Shown here: piece after piece, positions 42,568 to 52,603 of the stretch
Numbering within the stretch: the stretch's first letter is position 1
How the letters are laid out: the number at the start of each line of letters is the position of its first letter
The notes under the pieces: model-generated
Told to the model about the DNA's origin: nothing
Seen by the model: only the letters and a program-made list of their open reading frames with translations
The model's database searches: none
Translations under genes and position numbers: made by a program
From: Dokdonia sinensis
Lineage (GTDB): Bacteria > Bacteroidota > Bacteroidia > Flavobacteriales > Flavobacteriaceae
DNA length: 64,000 nt
Assembly: GCF_003688895.1 (NCBI RefSeq)
Contig: NZ_REFV01000011.1
Location: 62,001 to 126,000, forward strand
Direction of reading: 5' to 3'

Positions 42568-43520
42568 CCTAAGTTAGCAATTTGAGAATTCTTTATTTTA
42601 CGATTTATGAAACTTAAAAGTATGAAAAGATAAAGCCTACATTTAAGTTTTAATGAAGTCATGAAATTTATAATATGGTGTTGACGAAATAACTTTATGA
42701 GATTTCGGTTTTGAGCAATTAAATTTTTATTGCTGGGAAAATAAAAATCTCGATACCATACTTTTAAATATCCTTTGAGAAATTTTTTTAAATCGGTTTT
42801 CCTTCTTCTTGTCAGCTCGTTTGAAATATCAGGAATAAATAATTGAAGACTATCGTAATACTTATCAATCATCATTACCCAATTTGAAACACTAGGATAA
42901 TAAACCGTATCGTAAGGAACTTCGTTAAACACTTTATAGCTCACACCAGGTGTCAATAATGCTCTAATCATTAATTCTGGATCATTAAGTCGTGGGTATC
43001 CTTCCTTAAACCCTTTGAGTGACTTTACAAATTCACTTTTCCAAATAGGAGACATAATAGACCAAGGGAGCTTATAACTAAGAAAATCTTGGAGAAATGT
43101 GGTGTCAGTTCTTATTTCTTTCTTAATAATATTATCACCTGTTGAAATACCCATAGGGAATACTAAAAATGTGTCTTGCTCATTTTTTTCAAAATAAGAT
43201 ACTCTTGATTTAAGACAATCAACTTCTAATGTATCATCGGAGTCTAAGAAAATTATAAAATCACCAACTGCATTCTCTATTCCTATATTTCTACAAGAAG
43301 GAGCACCTTTAAGTTTTGAATCATCGCGTTGAAAGATTTGAAATCTGGAATCTTGACTTGCTATCTCTTTAAGTAAAGATACAGTCTGATCTGTAGAACC
43401 ATCATCCACAATAATGCATTCCCAATTCTGAAACGTTTGTGCAATTACACTATCTAGTGTTTTTTGAATAATCTTTTCCCGATTATAAACTGGCATTACT
43501 ATGGAAACCATCTTATTCAT
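42564..43520 (-). CDS. Glycosyltransferase family 2
   Basis: 318 residues: V-S-I-V-M-P-V-Y-N-R, I-I-V-D-D-G-S-T-D-Q-T and F-L-D-S-D-D-T show a complete GT-A active site. The C-terminal 90 residues are basic and helical, perhaps membrane-associated. It begins a three-gene overlapping run with the two GT4 genes that follow. Acceptor unknown. Confidence 0.87.
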   Translation of the reverse strand: MNKMVSIVMPVYNREKIIQKTLDSVIAQTFQNWECIIVDDGSTDQTVSLLKEIASQDSRFQIFQRDDSKLKGAPSCRNIGIENAVGDFIIFLDSDDTLEVDCLKSRVSYFEKNEQDTFLVFPMGISTGDNIIKKEIRTDTTFLQDFLSYKLPWSIMSPIWKSEFVKSLKGFKEGYPRLNDPELMIRALLTPGVSYKVFNEVPYDTVYYPSVSNWVMMIDKYYDSLQLFIPDISNELTRRRKTDLKKFLKGYLKVWYRDFYFPSNKNLIAQNRNLIKLFRQHHIINFMTSLKLKCRLYLFILLSFINRKIKNSQIANLG

Positions 43521-43571
43521 TATAGGTTATGATCTAGATATTGCATTTTAACTCTTGTTCGATAATAATAG

Positions 43572-44591
43572 TCATTTTGATTTTAACTCAAGGGCTTTCT
43601 TCTCAATCAAATGCCAAGATAGATATCCAAAAATAATTGCTAAGCTCATAGATGACAGGATAAAAACTAAAATACTTGGTTTTAAAAAATACAGTAGCAA
43701 TTGCTGAATAGGAAAAGCATAAATATAAATTCCATAAGAAGCATCACCATACTTAGAAAAAGAACTTATTCCCTTAAGGGGGATAAATCCTATACCCAAT
43801 ACAACTAAAGGCAATAAAAGGTGCTTTGTCGTTATGAAAAAATCTAAGTGTATGGATACTAAGATCAAAACAAAGGAAACACCGACAAGCAATAGACTAT
43901 TCCATTTCTCAAAGTCTAGAGTCGCCAGTAAGGTACCTACGACAAAAAAGCCTCCCAGATTAAGGATATGAACTCCCACCATTCCAGCAATCTCAGCACC
44001 TCCGACCTGATCGAGTGCAAAGTGAAACAAGAACATCATCACGAGCAGGACGACACAAACTAAAGCTACGATCAATCGCTTTTGCTTTCTTACCAAAAAC
44101 AACAATGCAATAGCAAGATACAACGAGAATTCATACCTTATAGTCCACAACGATCCATTTATAGATTTATAGGGATGATGATCAAAAACTCCTGATATTA
44201 CTCCTTGAAAACCATATAAGGACAAATTATACGGTCCGTAGGTCCAGTAACTTCGGTTAGATAATAACGACGTTTCCCCTTCATATATAAAGGGAACAAT
44301 GAGGAGTGATAATACCAAAACCACAAGCAGACCGGGAAACACTCTCAAGACTCTTTTTTTTAAATAATCCCATAAATTCCTGCTTCGCTCACAGCTCCGA
44401 TAAATAAAAAATCCGCTAATGACAAAAAAACCACTCAGCCCTAATCCCGAAAAACTTAATTGTCTATTTGTAATTGCATATAACCACTCCTTTTCTTCAC
44501 CGACACCAGACAAAGCAAAGGAATGTGTAATTATAACAAATATGGCAAATAGAAAGCGAAGGAAGTCAAAGTTGTTATAGTGTCGTTTCAT
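43572..44591 (-). CDS. Acyltransferase family 3 (OafA-like) membrane protein
   Basis: A 339-residue protein with about ten helices. N-terminal F-D-F-L-R-F-L-F-A-I-F-V-I-I-T-H-S is the acyltransferase-3 motif with its conserved arginine and histidine. Enzymes of this family put acetyl or other acyl groups on sugars at the membrane. I choose the ATG at 44591 (MKRHYNN); a TTG at 44597 overlapping the upstream stop is possible. It is the second, unrelated acylation system in the locus besides MBOAT/SGNH. Confidence 0.88.
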   Translation of the reverse strand: MKRHYNNFDFLRFLFAIFVIITHSFALSGVGEEKEWLYAITNRQLSFSGLGLSGFFVISGFFIYRSCERSRNLWDYLKKRVLRVFPGLLVVLVLSLLIVPFIYEGETSLLSNRSYWTYGPYNLSLYGFQGVISGVFDHHPYKSINGSLWTIRYEFSLYLAIALLFLVRKQKRLIVALVCVVLLVMMFLFHFALDQVGGAEIAGMVGVHILNLGGFFVVGTLLATLDFEKWNSLLLVGVSFVLILVSIHLDFFITTKHLLLPLVVLGIGFIPLKGISSFSKYGDASYGIYIYAFPIQQLLLYFLKPSILVFILSSMSLAIIFGYLSWHLIEKKALELKSK

Positions 44592-44593
44592 AC

Positions 44594-45373
44594 TCAAAAC
44601 TTCTTGGGCTTATTTACCACAAACTTGAAAGTATGGAGGTACCGTTTTATCGCATACCAAACATCCTTGATAAAGCCTATTTTAAGCCAAAATATCGTAG
44701 CCACAACACCATTGCTGGCGGCAAGTAAACTAACCTCCTTGTGCCAGAGCTGGTAATTCCCGACCATATCATTTTTAAACCTAAAGAACTCCTGTTTTCT
44801 AGAACGTTTAATCTCATAATGAAATATGGCAGGTACAAATTCAATTTCGTAACCAGCTTCCAGAACACGCTTAGACCATTCCTTGTCTTCAAAGGTAGCA
44901 ACGTCCTCTCTAAAGGGGTGCTTCTCCCATACGGAACGCCTGAACGCAGATCCAGAAAATATCAATCCTGCTCTATTCGGATTTTCTTTTGCCTTTAAAT
45001 CGGTTATATAGGCACGATAGTCATTTGTACTGTGTAGGCATCTTAATCCGGCCAAATTCTTATTTCCTTCAAAACCTTGCTTAATGAGTTTAAAAAAGTC
45101 GTGGCTTACAGGATATGAGTGTGCACTAAAGATGACCACAATATCATTTCTAGATTCGCGCGCTGCGATGTTTGCACTCCCTCCGTAACTAAAGTTTTCA
45201 ATCGTTACGAGACGGGCTCCGTAGTCTTTACATATTTGGTCACTGCCATCTGTAGATAGGTTATCAACGACTATAATCTCGTCTATATCATCTACATACC
45301 TTCTCGTTAAATTGCCTAGAAGAAACGAGAGTGCATCTTTTTGATTTTTTGTACGTATTACGACTGAGATCAT
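44594..45373 (-). CDS. Glycosyltransferase family 2 with altered DxD
   Basis: The product has 259 residues: S-V-V-I-R-T-K-N-Q and E-I-I-V-V-D-N-L-S-T-D-G-S are normal, but the metal-binding position reads F-S-A-H-S-Y-P instead of D-x-D. This S-A-H variant is seen in a subset of GT2 proteins, so it may still be active. It overlaps or abuts the acyltransferase start. Confidence 0.82.
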   Translation of the reverse strand: MISVVIRTKNQKDALSFLLGNLTRRYVDDIDEIIVVDNLSTDGSDQICKDYGARLVTIENFSYGGSANIAARESRNDIVVIFSAHSYPVSHDFFKLIKQGFEGNKNLAGLRCLHSTNDYRAYITDLKAKENPNRAGLIFSGSAFRRSVWEKHPFREDVATFEDKEWSKRVLEAGYEIEFVPAIFHYEIKRSRKQEFFRFKNDMVGNYQLWHKEVSLLAASNGVVATIFWLKIGFIKDVWYAIKRYLHTFKFVVNKPKKF

Positions 45374-45382
45374 AGGGACAAT

Positions 45383-46237
45383 TTACTTTTTGTTTAGGAT
45401 GCGTTCTAAAATTCGATACGGTTTTAGTATAATTTTACCTAGTCTGTATTCCAGTGAATTTTGTAGACACTGTTCCTTTTTTCTACTCGTCGTAAGATAA
45501 TGCGTAAATACCTTTATGCAGTTGTCAAAGTCCTCTATATAAATATCGCGATGCTTGTGGATGATATACTCTTTCACACGTTCGGCATCCCTACTTATGG
45601 TCGTAACTAACATAGACTTCTTCGCTTTTCTATAATAAAAGAGAGGTTCTTCGAGTACCTTATACTTCCATCCTCTTTTTGTTACAGCGAGCCAAAATTC
45701 CCAGTCTTCAAAACCTTTCTTCATCGTTTCGTCATAACCTCCCACTTCGTCCCAACATTTTTTTCGATAAAGAGAAGTCGCTACTAGCTGATTTACGTAC
45801 AATAAGTAAGGATAGGTATCACCTTGTGGTCTTAATTGATGAATAACATTTTCTAAACTACCTTCAAAAAAAGTACTGTAGGTCGTAACAATGGCAAGCT
45901 CATTATTCTTATAAAGTACGGGTACTGTATATTCTAGATACCTCTTGTGTAATAGATCATCTGCATCCAGCGGAAGGATAAAGGTGCCGTTGCTTGCTTT
46001 TATTCCTGCATTCCTAGCGCTGGAAAGCCCTCCATTGTCTTTTGACACATATTTAAATCGATCATCCTTTTTGCACCAGTCATTAGCAACTTGGCCTGTA
46101 TTGTCTGGACTTCCATCATTCACTATAATACATTCCCAATGTCCGTACGTTTGTTTAAGGACGGACTGCAAGGACTCCTTTAGAAAGTGCGCTTGTTTAT
46201 AGCAGGGAACGATTATGGAAATAAGTGGCGTTGTCAC
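45383..46237 (-). CDS. Glycosyltransferase family 2
   Basis: 284 residues with P-L-I-S-I-I-V-P-C-Y-K-Q, I-I-V-N-D-G-S-P-D-N-T and L-P-L-D-A-D-D-L-L; the late K-G-F-E-D-W-E-F-W segment carries the catalytic base. GTG start. It follows a 159-base gap that holds a -7-like box, so it probably begins a transcript or sub-operon. Confidence 0.87.
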   Translation of the reverse strand: MTTPLISIIVPCYKQAHFLKESLQSVLKQTYGHWECIIVNDGSPDNTGQVANDWCKKDDRFKYVSKDNGGLSSARNAGIKASNGTFILPLDADDLLHKRYLEYTVPVLYKNNELAIVTTYSTFFEGSLENVIHQLRPQGDTYPYLLYVNQLVATSLYRKKCWDEVGGYDETMKKGFEDWEFWLAVTKRGWKYKVLEEPLFYYRKAKKSMLVTTISRDAERVKEYIIHKHRDIYIEDFDNCIKVFTHYLTTSRKKEQCLQNSLEYRLGKIILKPYRILERILNKK

Positions 46238-46266
46238 TAGCTTAAATTATTTCGATAGACTTTTTA

Positions 46267-46274
46267 CAAATCTA
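46267..46274 (-). promoter_or_regulatory. Possible -7 element (TAGATTTG) upstream of a GT2 gene
   Basis: Minus-strand TAGATTTG matches TAnnTTTG, 29 bases before the GTG start at 46237. No TTG at the expected spacing. Confidence 0.35.
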
Positions 46275-46396
46275 AGTGGTTTTAACAGAAGTAATCCTAA
46301 TCTGTAATCTTTACTGTATTTATGAATTATAACTATTTTTCTCAATTTGATTAAATGATATAAAAGTGGGAAAGAACTATTGGTTTTAAATCACTT

Positions 46397-47512
46397 TTAT
46401 TGAGAACTGATTATATCTATAATTTGAGCAACTGCTTTTCCATTTCCATAAGGATTTAAAGCATTTGCCATTTTATCATAATGACTTTTATTAGTAATGA
46501 GCTTGCGTACTGCTTCAACAATTCGATCTTTATCATTACCTACTAATAAAACCGCTCCACTTTCTACAGCTTCCTGCCTTTCTGTAAATTCTCGCATTAC
46601 GATGACAGGTTTGTTGAGCGATGGTGCTTCTTCTTGAATTCCACCACTATCTGTGATAATTAGGAAACTACGCTGCATCATCCAGATAAACAACTCATAA
46701 TCTAGTGGCGCTAGTAATTTTATATTGTCAATTCCTTCTAACTTTTGGCGTACTGGTTTGAGAATTCTAGGGTTTAAATGAACTGGAAATATAATAGTAA
46801 AGTCTGGAAATTCTTTTGCGATTACTATTAGTGCTTTGCATATTTCAAGGATGCCAGCGCCTTGATTTTCTCTTCGGTGACTGGTCACAAGAATAACTTT
46901 CAAATTACCAATTGATTTCTTAAAATCGAGTAGTCTTTGCGATGGTGAGTCCTTAACGATTTTTAAGCCTAGAAACAGGGCATCTATGACTGTATTACCA
47001 GTTACGGAAATGGATTGCTTATCTACCTTTTCATTTAGTAATTCTTGCAGTGATTGTTTTGTAGGTGCCATATGTAATGAAGCAAGCCTAGAAATAATTT
47101 GACGGTTTGCTTCTTCTGGAAAAGGAGAATAAATATTATGTGTGCGCAATCCTGCTTCGATGTGTACAATTTCCTTTTGAGCATAGAAAGCTGCGAGCGC
47201 CGCCATCATTGCAGTAGTTGTATCGCCATGCACAAATACATAATCCGGATCAAAATCATCAATAATAGCAGAGACCCCATCCATTAATCTACTGGATAAG
47301 GCTGCCAAGCTCTGATTAGGTTGCATGAGATCTAGGTCGCTATCTGAGGTTAAATCAAAGAAATCCATTACTTGATCTAGCATTTGTCTATGCTGACCGG
47401 TCAAGCAAACATGAGTATTAAATAAATCTGATCGTGTTTTAAATCCTTTGATCAAAGGCGCCATTTTTATGGCCTCTGGTCTAGTACCTATAACAACAAG
47501 TAGCTTTTTCAT
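46397..47512 (-). CDS. wecB: UDP-N-acetylglucosamine 2-epimerase (non-hydrolysing)
   Basis: This 371-residue enzyme has V-V-I-G-T-R-P-E-A-I-K-M-A-P, V-H-G-D-T-T-T-A-M-M-A, H-I-E-A-G-L-R-T and T-D-S-G-G-I-Q-E-E-A-P, all standard for WecB/MnaA, which interconverts UDP-GlcNAc and UDP-ManNAc. It is not a NeuC-type hydrolysing enzyme by length and motifs, so it supplies UDP-ManNAc rather than free ManNAc. No UDP-ManNAc dehydrogenase (WecC) lies in the window. It is flanked by 159- and 199-base gaps, unlike most of this locus. Confidence 0.93.
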   Translation of the reverse strand: MKKLLVVIGTRPEAIKMAPLIKGFKTRSDLFNTHVCLTGQHRQMLDQVMDFFDLTSDSDLDLMQPNQSLAALSSRLMDGVSAIIDDFDPDYVFVHGDTTTAMMAALAAFYAQKEIVHIEAGLRTHNIYSPFPEEANRQIISRLASLHMAPTKQSLQELLNEKVDKQSISVTGNTVIDALFLGLKIVKDSPSQRLLDFKKSIGNLKVILVTSHRRENQGAGILEICKALIVIAKEFPDFTIIFPVHLNPRILKPVRQKLEGIDNIKLLAPLDYELFIWMMQRSFLIITDSGGIQEEAPSLNKPVIVMREFTERQEAVESGAVLLVGNDKDRIVEAVRKLITNKSHYDKMANALNPYGNGKAVAQIIDIISSQ

Positions 47513-47711
47513 AAAATAAGTCTATCGAGGTTTGGTTCTAATTAATTCTATAATTTTTATTTTACTGAGATTCTTAAAATATAGATTTTACTAACCAACC
47601 TCTAATGTTATGCCTACTTTTTTCCTATCAAATCCAACTCAGGTAGCGAATATGATATTCAACTCTGACAAAGGTGTTGACTTATAAATACCTAATGTTA
47701 GATCAAAACAC

Positions 47712-48728
47712 CTATTTATAAATTTTAACAACTAACCTTTTGATTCTTTTGAGTGTATATATTAATAACCAAATGAGAGTTTGACCACTAAGTTTATACC
47801 CCTTCACAATGTTGAAGCTCACCTTTAGCGATTTGATGGTGGCTAAAAGATCTAAAAGCTTTTCATAATGTTTGATATGAGCATTAAAAGTAGTATCCGC
47901 ACCAAACTGAAAATAGTTTTGATGGATTTTAACTATACTCGCTATTAGAATTTTTTGATTTTCAAAAAGATACACAGAGGCCTCCTTCTTGTTCAAATGA
48001 TTTAAGACTAAAAATCGTTTGGTTATTTCATCATATCCGAAATTAATCTGAAGCTTCGTAAACATACGTTCAATCAAATCACGTCTAAAACCTCCAGATG
48101 CACTTATCTCAGTAGTTAAAGAAGATCCGTGTACTCTGTATTTATATAAATTTTCTTCAACTCTATATTGTCTAATAAACGGAAGGTTAGTTAACCAAAA
48201 TGCATAATCTTCTATTCTAAACAAATCAATATCATAAGTGTTTTTCTTAAATAGACTTGCTCTGCCTAAAAAACTTGGACCTATTACATTTTGAAAAAGT
48301 AACTCTTCTACTATTCCTACAGGTTGTTTTTTTATATGGTCACCGTCGTGATCTACAATATCATAATTAGAAAAAACGAAATCAGCCTTTGTTTGAATCA
48401 ATTTATTTAACAAAGTCTCTAAAAAATTAGGCTTCAAAAGGTTGTCATCACTTGTCCAGGTAATATATTCACCATGAGCAACTTCAAAACCAGCATTCAA
48501 ACTATATGGAAGCTTCTTATTTGTCTCGTTTTCAACAATTTTTATTCTCTTATCTATGGTCTGATAATATTTTGCAATTTTAAGACTTTGATCTGTTGAG
48601 CAATCATTAACAATAACAAGTTCCCAATTTTTGAAAGATTGATTCAAACAACTATCAATAGCCTGAGACAAATATTCTTCACCGTTAAAAACGGGCAATA
48701 TGATAGAAATTAAAGGAAAAGTATTCAC
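47712..48728 (-). CDS. Glycosyltransferase family 2
   Basis: 338 residues if started at GTG 48728 (MNTFPLISIILPVFNGEE), the usual distance from the GT2 core. A TTG at 48776 would add 16 polar residues; no ATG fits. L-V-I-V-N-D-C-S-T-D-Q-S and T-S-D-D-N form the active site, with T-S-D-D replacing the common D-x-D. The coding region is AT-rich. Confidence 0.82.
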   Translation of the reverse strand: MNTFPLISIILPVFNGEEYLSQAIDSCLNQSFKNWELVIVNDCSTDQSLKIAKYYQTIDKRIKIVENETNKKLPYSLNAGFEVAHGEYITWTSDDNLLKPNFLETLLNKLIQTKADFVFSNYDIVDHDGDHIKKQPVGIVEELLFQNVIGPSFLGRASLFKKNTYDIDLFRIEDYAFWLTNLPFIRQYRVEENLYKYRVHGSSLTTEISASGGFRRDLIERMFTKLQINFGYDEITKRFLVLNHLNKKEASVYLFENQKILIASIVKIHQNYFQFGADTTFNAHIKHYEKLLDLLATIKSLKVSFNIVKGYKLSGQTLIWLLIYTLKRIKRLVVKIYK

Positions 48729-48905
48729 TTTGTTGTTATAAAATTCAATTGTATGCTTATTCTTATTAACTGTCAAAAACGCTTATATTGAACGCATTAA
48801 TTACCATTTTCTTTTATGCCTTTCAATTACAATTTATAGATAAGTCTAAGGATTCTCCATTTGAAATGGACTTTGAGTACATCACTAATAAACAAAACAT
48901 AATGT

Positions 48906-49838
48906 TTAAGATCGAATATACTTCATTAAAAAATAACCTTTACCCGTCATAAACGTTACTGCAAGTGCCAATGGGTACAGCAGACCTTTCGCGCCAAAAA
49001 ATGTCGTAAGAAGCGAAGTTGTTTTCCATATCTTTTTAGGTATCACCTTTCCCCTTGCAAGTTCAAAATTAAGTATTACCTGGCTAGACAATAACCATCT
49101 AATCATCTCTACTGAACCAGTTTTTTTAAAATAATCTGCAGTAACAAGGTAATTATCAGCTGCAGTAATCTTAAACACATTCATATCTTTTTTTGCCATC
49201 TCAACCACTCCTCCATCGTGTATCCTTCGGTGCGTGAGTATTTCATTGATGAGATAACCATTTTCGGTAAGGAGTAAAAGTTTGATGTTATATTGATATT
49301 CTGTAGCCTGATCTCTAATGCCACCTACGAATGATATTTGATCTGCATATTCTCTAGAAACCAATAAATCATTTGTTATCCACGCCGTTTTAAATTGTGC
49401 AAAATTCATAGCCGATAAAACTGCTGTTTCTCGGTCTATTTCGTATGGACGCTCAAGAAATTCATCCTCATTGAAATTAATACAATCACCTACTACAAAA
49501 TCATAATCTCCCTCCTTCATATGCTTTAAGCTGACCTCTAAATGATGAGGAAGCATCACATCATCGCTATCAAAAAACTTAATATATGACCCTCTAGCAA
49601 AAGTATAGCCATAATTTCTAGAGTAATTTGCACCTTTTGGAACAGAATCAGGACGAACAATATACCTAAAGCGCGCGTCAGTTTTTTCAAACTCTTGAAC
49701 AATCTCTTCTGTATGATCTGTAGATCCATCGTCCACCACAATACACTCAAAGTCTCCGTACGTTTGATTTTGGATCGCGGTTAAGGTTTCGGCGATATAG
49801 TTTGCTCGATTATAAGTGGCTATAATTATTGAAATCAT
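48906..49838 (-). CDS. Glycosyltransferase family 2
   Basis: 310 residues: I-S-I-I-I-A-T-Y-N-R-A-N, I-V-V-D-D-G-S-T-D-H-T and K-F-F-D-S-D-D-V. The C-terminus has a hydrophobic stretch (about 270-300) that may sit on the membrane. It lies one base after the upstream GT2 stop. Confidence 0.87.
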   Translation of the reverse strand: MISIIIATYNRANYIAETLTAIQNQTYGDFECIVVDDGSTDHTEEIVQEFEKTDARFRYIVRPDSVPKGANYSRNYGYTFARGSYIKFFDSDDVMLPHHLEVSLKHMKEGDYDFVVGDCINFNEDEFLERPYEIDRETAVLSAMNFAQFKTAWITNDLLVSREYADQISFVGGIRDQATEYQYNIKLLLLTENGYLINEILTHRRIHDGGVVEMAKKDMNVFKITAADNYLVTADYFKKTGSVEMIRWLLSSQVILNFELARGKVIPKKIWKTTSLLTTFFGAKGLLYPLALAVTFMTGKGYFLMKYIRS

Positions 49839-49839
49839 A

Positions 49840-50688
49840 TTAACGTTTTGATATCAAGTTTTTAACGGGCGTTATTATTCTGCTTACGATAGAGGTTATG
49901 CTGTGCCCTAACTTGAAAGAAGTGGTATCCACTATTTTCTGCTTATCCTTAAGTAATATGTTACATTTCCTATGTAATTGTTCATAAATATATTTACCGT
50001 GCTCTCGGTAATCAGATTCATATTTTTCATAAATTTTTAACTTGAGAGCCAGGTCATTTTCATTTGCAGTGTATGTTCTAGAATCTAAGGTGTCCGTGTA
50101 GTTGAAAAGGATTTCATTTACGATTCCATAGTGATACCCATTCTTAAGTATTCTAATATTAAGATCCCAATCTTCATATCCCTTCTTAAAAGAAGTATCA
50201 TAACCACCCGCTTTTACGATTGCCTCCTTCTTAAATATCAAACAAGAAAGTGCACCATTATGCAGTAAACACGATTGTAGTGTGATGGCTACAGGTATAT
50301 ATGGTAATATTTTTTTATCATTCACTACTCTTACGTAGCCACACATCACAGCACCATAAGAATCGTTGTCTTGAAATTTTTTAAGAGCCTTCTCCACAAA
50401 CGTAGGTTCAAAATAATCGTCTGCATCTAACACGAGAATAAACGCACCCTTAGCCATTGCGATTGCTGTATTACGTGCACTTGAAACTCCAGCATTTTTT
50501 TGATCTATGATGACAAGTTCCCTGTGAGTGTGTTTTAATTTTTGAAGAACTGCTAGCGAACCATCTGTAGAACCATCATTTACGACGATTATCTCTCCAA
50601 TTTCAGCAGTTTGCTGGAGCACACTTTCTACAGCCCTAGTGATAGTAGCCTCTGCATTGTAACAAGGAATGATAGCGGAAACAGTCAT
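49840..50688 (-). CDS. Glycosyltransferase family 2
   Basis: 282 residues: V-S-A-I-I-P-C-Y-N-A-E, I-V-V-N-D-G-S-T-D-G-S, L-V-L-D-A-D-D-Y and K-K-G-Y-E-D-W-D-L. It is similar in layout to the GT2 genes at 45383 and 53507, suggesting paralogy. It lies 74 bases from the upstream WcaA-like gene. Confidence 0.87.
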   Translation of the reverse strand: MTVSAIIPCYNAEATITRAVESVLQQTAEIGEIIVVNDGSTDGSLAVLQKLKHTHRELVIIDQKNAGVSSARNTAIAMAKGAFILVLDADDYFEPTFVEKALKKFQDNDSYGAVMCGYVRVVNDKKILPYIPVAITLQSCLLHNGALSCLIFKKEAIVKAGGYDTSFKKGYEDWDLNIRILKNGYHYGIVNEILFNYTDTLDSRTYTANENDLALKLKIYEKYESDYREHGKYIYEQLHRKCNILLKDKQKIVDTTSFKLGHSITSIVSRIITPVKNLISKR

Positions 50689-50762
50689 ATACGAATGTAG
50701 GAAATTAAAAGGCCGAAGAAAAAAAGTAAGTCCATTTACTTATTACAATTTAAATGTAAATT

Positions 50763-51611
50763 CTAATTAAACCACTGTCGTTTTCTTTCCAAAATCCAAC
50801 CAAGAAAAGCGATAACGGCATTGAGGATTTTTAGAAAAAAAGCGTTTGTTACAACGATATTTAATTTGTCATTTACCTGTGACCAGACACTATCTATCTT
50901 CATTTGCTTTTCTAAGACATTATCAAAGGTCTCATCATACAAGTCAAAATGTTCTTTGAGCACCTGCTTACGCTCTGCTTTATGAAGCTCCGTGTTTTCA
51001 GGTGTCGTAGAGACTCCACCTTCATAAAAAGTAGAAATTACCATATCCACTTTAGCTTGCGACACCTTTGCTTCACATAATACTTTTATAAAAAATGCCC
51101 AGTCAGAAACAATTTTTAAATCAGTTCTATAGTTTCCGTAAGTTTCAAAAAGTGATCTCTTTATAAAAGTTGCACCGTGCCCTAGAGAAGTTCTCTTAAA
51201 AAATGAGAAATCTACGCATCCCGGATAGGTATTTGTAAAACTATATCCATCCTCTTTCACTATCCGTAAATTACCGTATACAATAGCAGTACCCGTCTGT
51301 AATGATTTACAAACTTGAGACAAGGCTCCCGCATTAAAGAGCGTATCTCCGCTATTTATAAAAAGAATATATTCACCCGTAGCTCTTTCGATTCCCTTAT
51401 TCATGGCATCATAAATACCGTTGTCCGGCTCGCTTACCCAATTTAAAAATTTACCTTGTGAGGTTTCGAGAAGTTCCTTACTCCCATCGGTAGAGCCTCC
51501 GTCTATGACTATATGTTCATAGTCGTCAAAATCCTGACACTGTACACTTTCTAGTGTTTTGATAAGACCACGGACATCGTTATAATTTACTGTAATGATG
51601 GATATGAGCAT
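50763..51611 (-). CDS. Glycosyltransferase family 2 (WcaA/EpsE-like subgroup)
   Basis: 282 residues: L-I-S-I-I-T-V-N-Y-N-D, H-I-V-I-D-G-G-S-T-D-G-S, E-P-D-N-G-I-Y-D-A-M-N-K-G and F-I-N-S-G-D. This D-G-G-S / N-S-G-D signature marks a defined GT2 subgroup common in colanic-acid-like loci. It is transcribed away from the FkbM gene, so a promoter should lie in 51612-51729. Confidence 0.88.
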   Translation of the reverse strand: MLISIITVNYNDVRGLIKTLESVQCQDFDDYEHIVIDGGSTDGSKELLETSQGKFLNWVSEPDNGIYDAMNKGIERATGEYILFINSGDTLFNAGALSQVCKSLQTGTAIVYGNLRIVKEDGYSFTNTYPGCVDFSFFKRTSLGHGATFIKRSLFETYGNYRTDLKIVSDWAFFIKVLCEAKVSQAKVDMVISTFYEGGVSTTPENTELHKAERKQVLKEHFDLYDETFDNVLEKQMKIDSVWSQVNDKLNIVVTNAFFLKILNAVIAFLGWILERKRQWFN

Positions 51612-51729
51612 TTTTTTACTTTTGGGTTACTAAACTACCTATATTGGGACAAAGTAATTCATTATGCGGATGAAAGTCAAATTAACGTACCTTTAAAAAG
51701 TAAAAAATCATTAGAAACCCACGAGTGCG

Positions 51730-52536
51730 ATGATACGAAAGTTTATTAAAAAGATGATTAAAAAGTGTATGCACCCTCATAACTTTTATTTGAGCGCAGT
51801 CACGCCTACTCACGTAGTTTCTGATTTTATTAAAGACTTTCGCCCCTATACCACAAACCAAGCACTTATAAGACTAGGAGCTTCTGGCGACGGAGGATAT
51901 CTTGTTCCAGATGATTTAGAAAATATAGCAGCATGCTTCTCACCAGGAGTAGATCGCGTTTCTGAATTTGAACAGGATTGTTTGGGCAAAAATATGAAAA
52001 TCTTTATGGCAGATGCCTCTGTAGACTTCCCTACTATTAATCTAGAGCCAGAAAAGTTTTCTTTTATTAAAAAGCACATTGGAGTCTTAAATAATGACCG
52101 ATTCATTACTATGGACAAGTGGATCAGTGACTCAAAAGTTGATAAAGATGCTGACCTGTTATTGCAAATGGACATAGAAGGTGCAGAATATGCTGCTCTA
52201 ACAAATATTAGTGCTGAAAATTTAAAGCGGTTTAGAATTATTGTGATCGAAGCTCACGGGTTAGACCACTTATGGGACACTGTTGCATTTGAGCACATAA
52301 GCACCCCTCTATATAGAATACTCGAGACCCACTATTGTGTTCATATCCACCCCAACAATGTTGGTGGCGCACTTACCCTAAATAATATAACAATCCCGAG
52401 ACTTTTAGAATTTACCTTTTTAAGAAAGGATAGAGTAACTACAAAAACATTGAGTAAAGAATTTCCACATGCACTGGATGCTCAAAACACTATGGCACCC
52501 CCTCTCGATTTACCTAAAAGATGGTACGACTCCTGA
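51730..52536 (+). CDS. FkbM-type methyltransferase, sole plus-strand gene of the locus
   Basis: The product has 268 residues. L-L-Q-M-D-I-E-G-A-E-Y is the FkbM-family signature, and A-S-G-D-G-G-Y-L-V-P and C-F-S-P-G-V-D precede it at the cofactor-binding region. The family O-methylates sugars and other small acceptors. The N-terminus is very basic (M-I-R-K-F-I-K-K-M-I-K-K-C) with no membrane segment. It is oriented against about 40 other genes, with both flanks intergenic, so it has its own promoter and may be a separate acquisition. Confidence 0.8.
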   Translation: MIRKFIKKMIKKCMHPHNFYLSAVTPTHVVSDFIKDFRPYTTNQALIRLGASGDGGYLVPDDLENIAACFSPGVDRVSEFEQDCLGKNMKIFMADASVDFPTINLEPEKFSFIKKHIGVLNNDRFITMDKWISDSKVDKDADLLLQMDIEGAEYAALTNISAENLKRFRIIVIEAHGLDHLWDTVAFEHISTPLYRILETHYCVHIHPNNVGGALTLNNITIPRLLEFTFLRKDRVTTKTLSKEFPHALDAQNTMAPPLDLPKRWYDS

Positions 52537-52603
52537 AACCTAAAGCTGTAGAATTAACTTTCTGATCAATTTTCAATTTTTATTTGATAAGTCTATAATT
52601 TTT

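Noticed and set aside
46397-47512. WecB-like gene as the NeuC-type epimerase feeding nonulosonic acid synthesis
   Set aside because: Motifs and length fit the non-hydrolysing epimerase, which makes UDP-ManNAc and not free ManNAc. It is also 8 kb from the NeuB-like gene.
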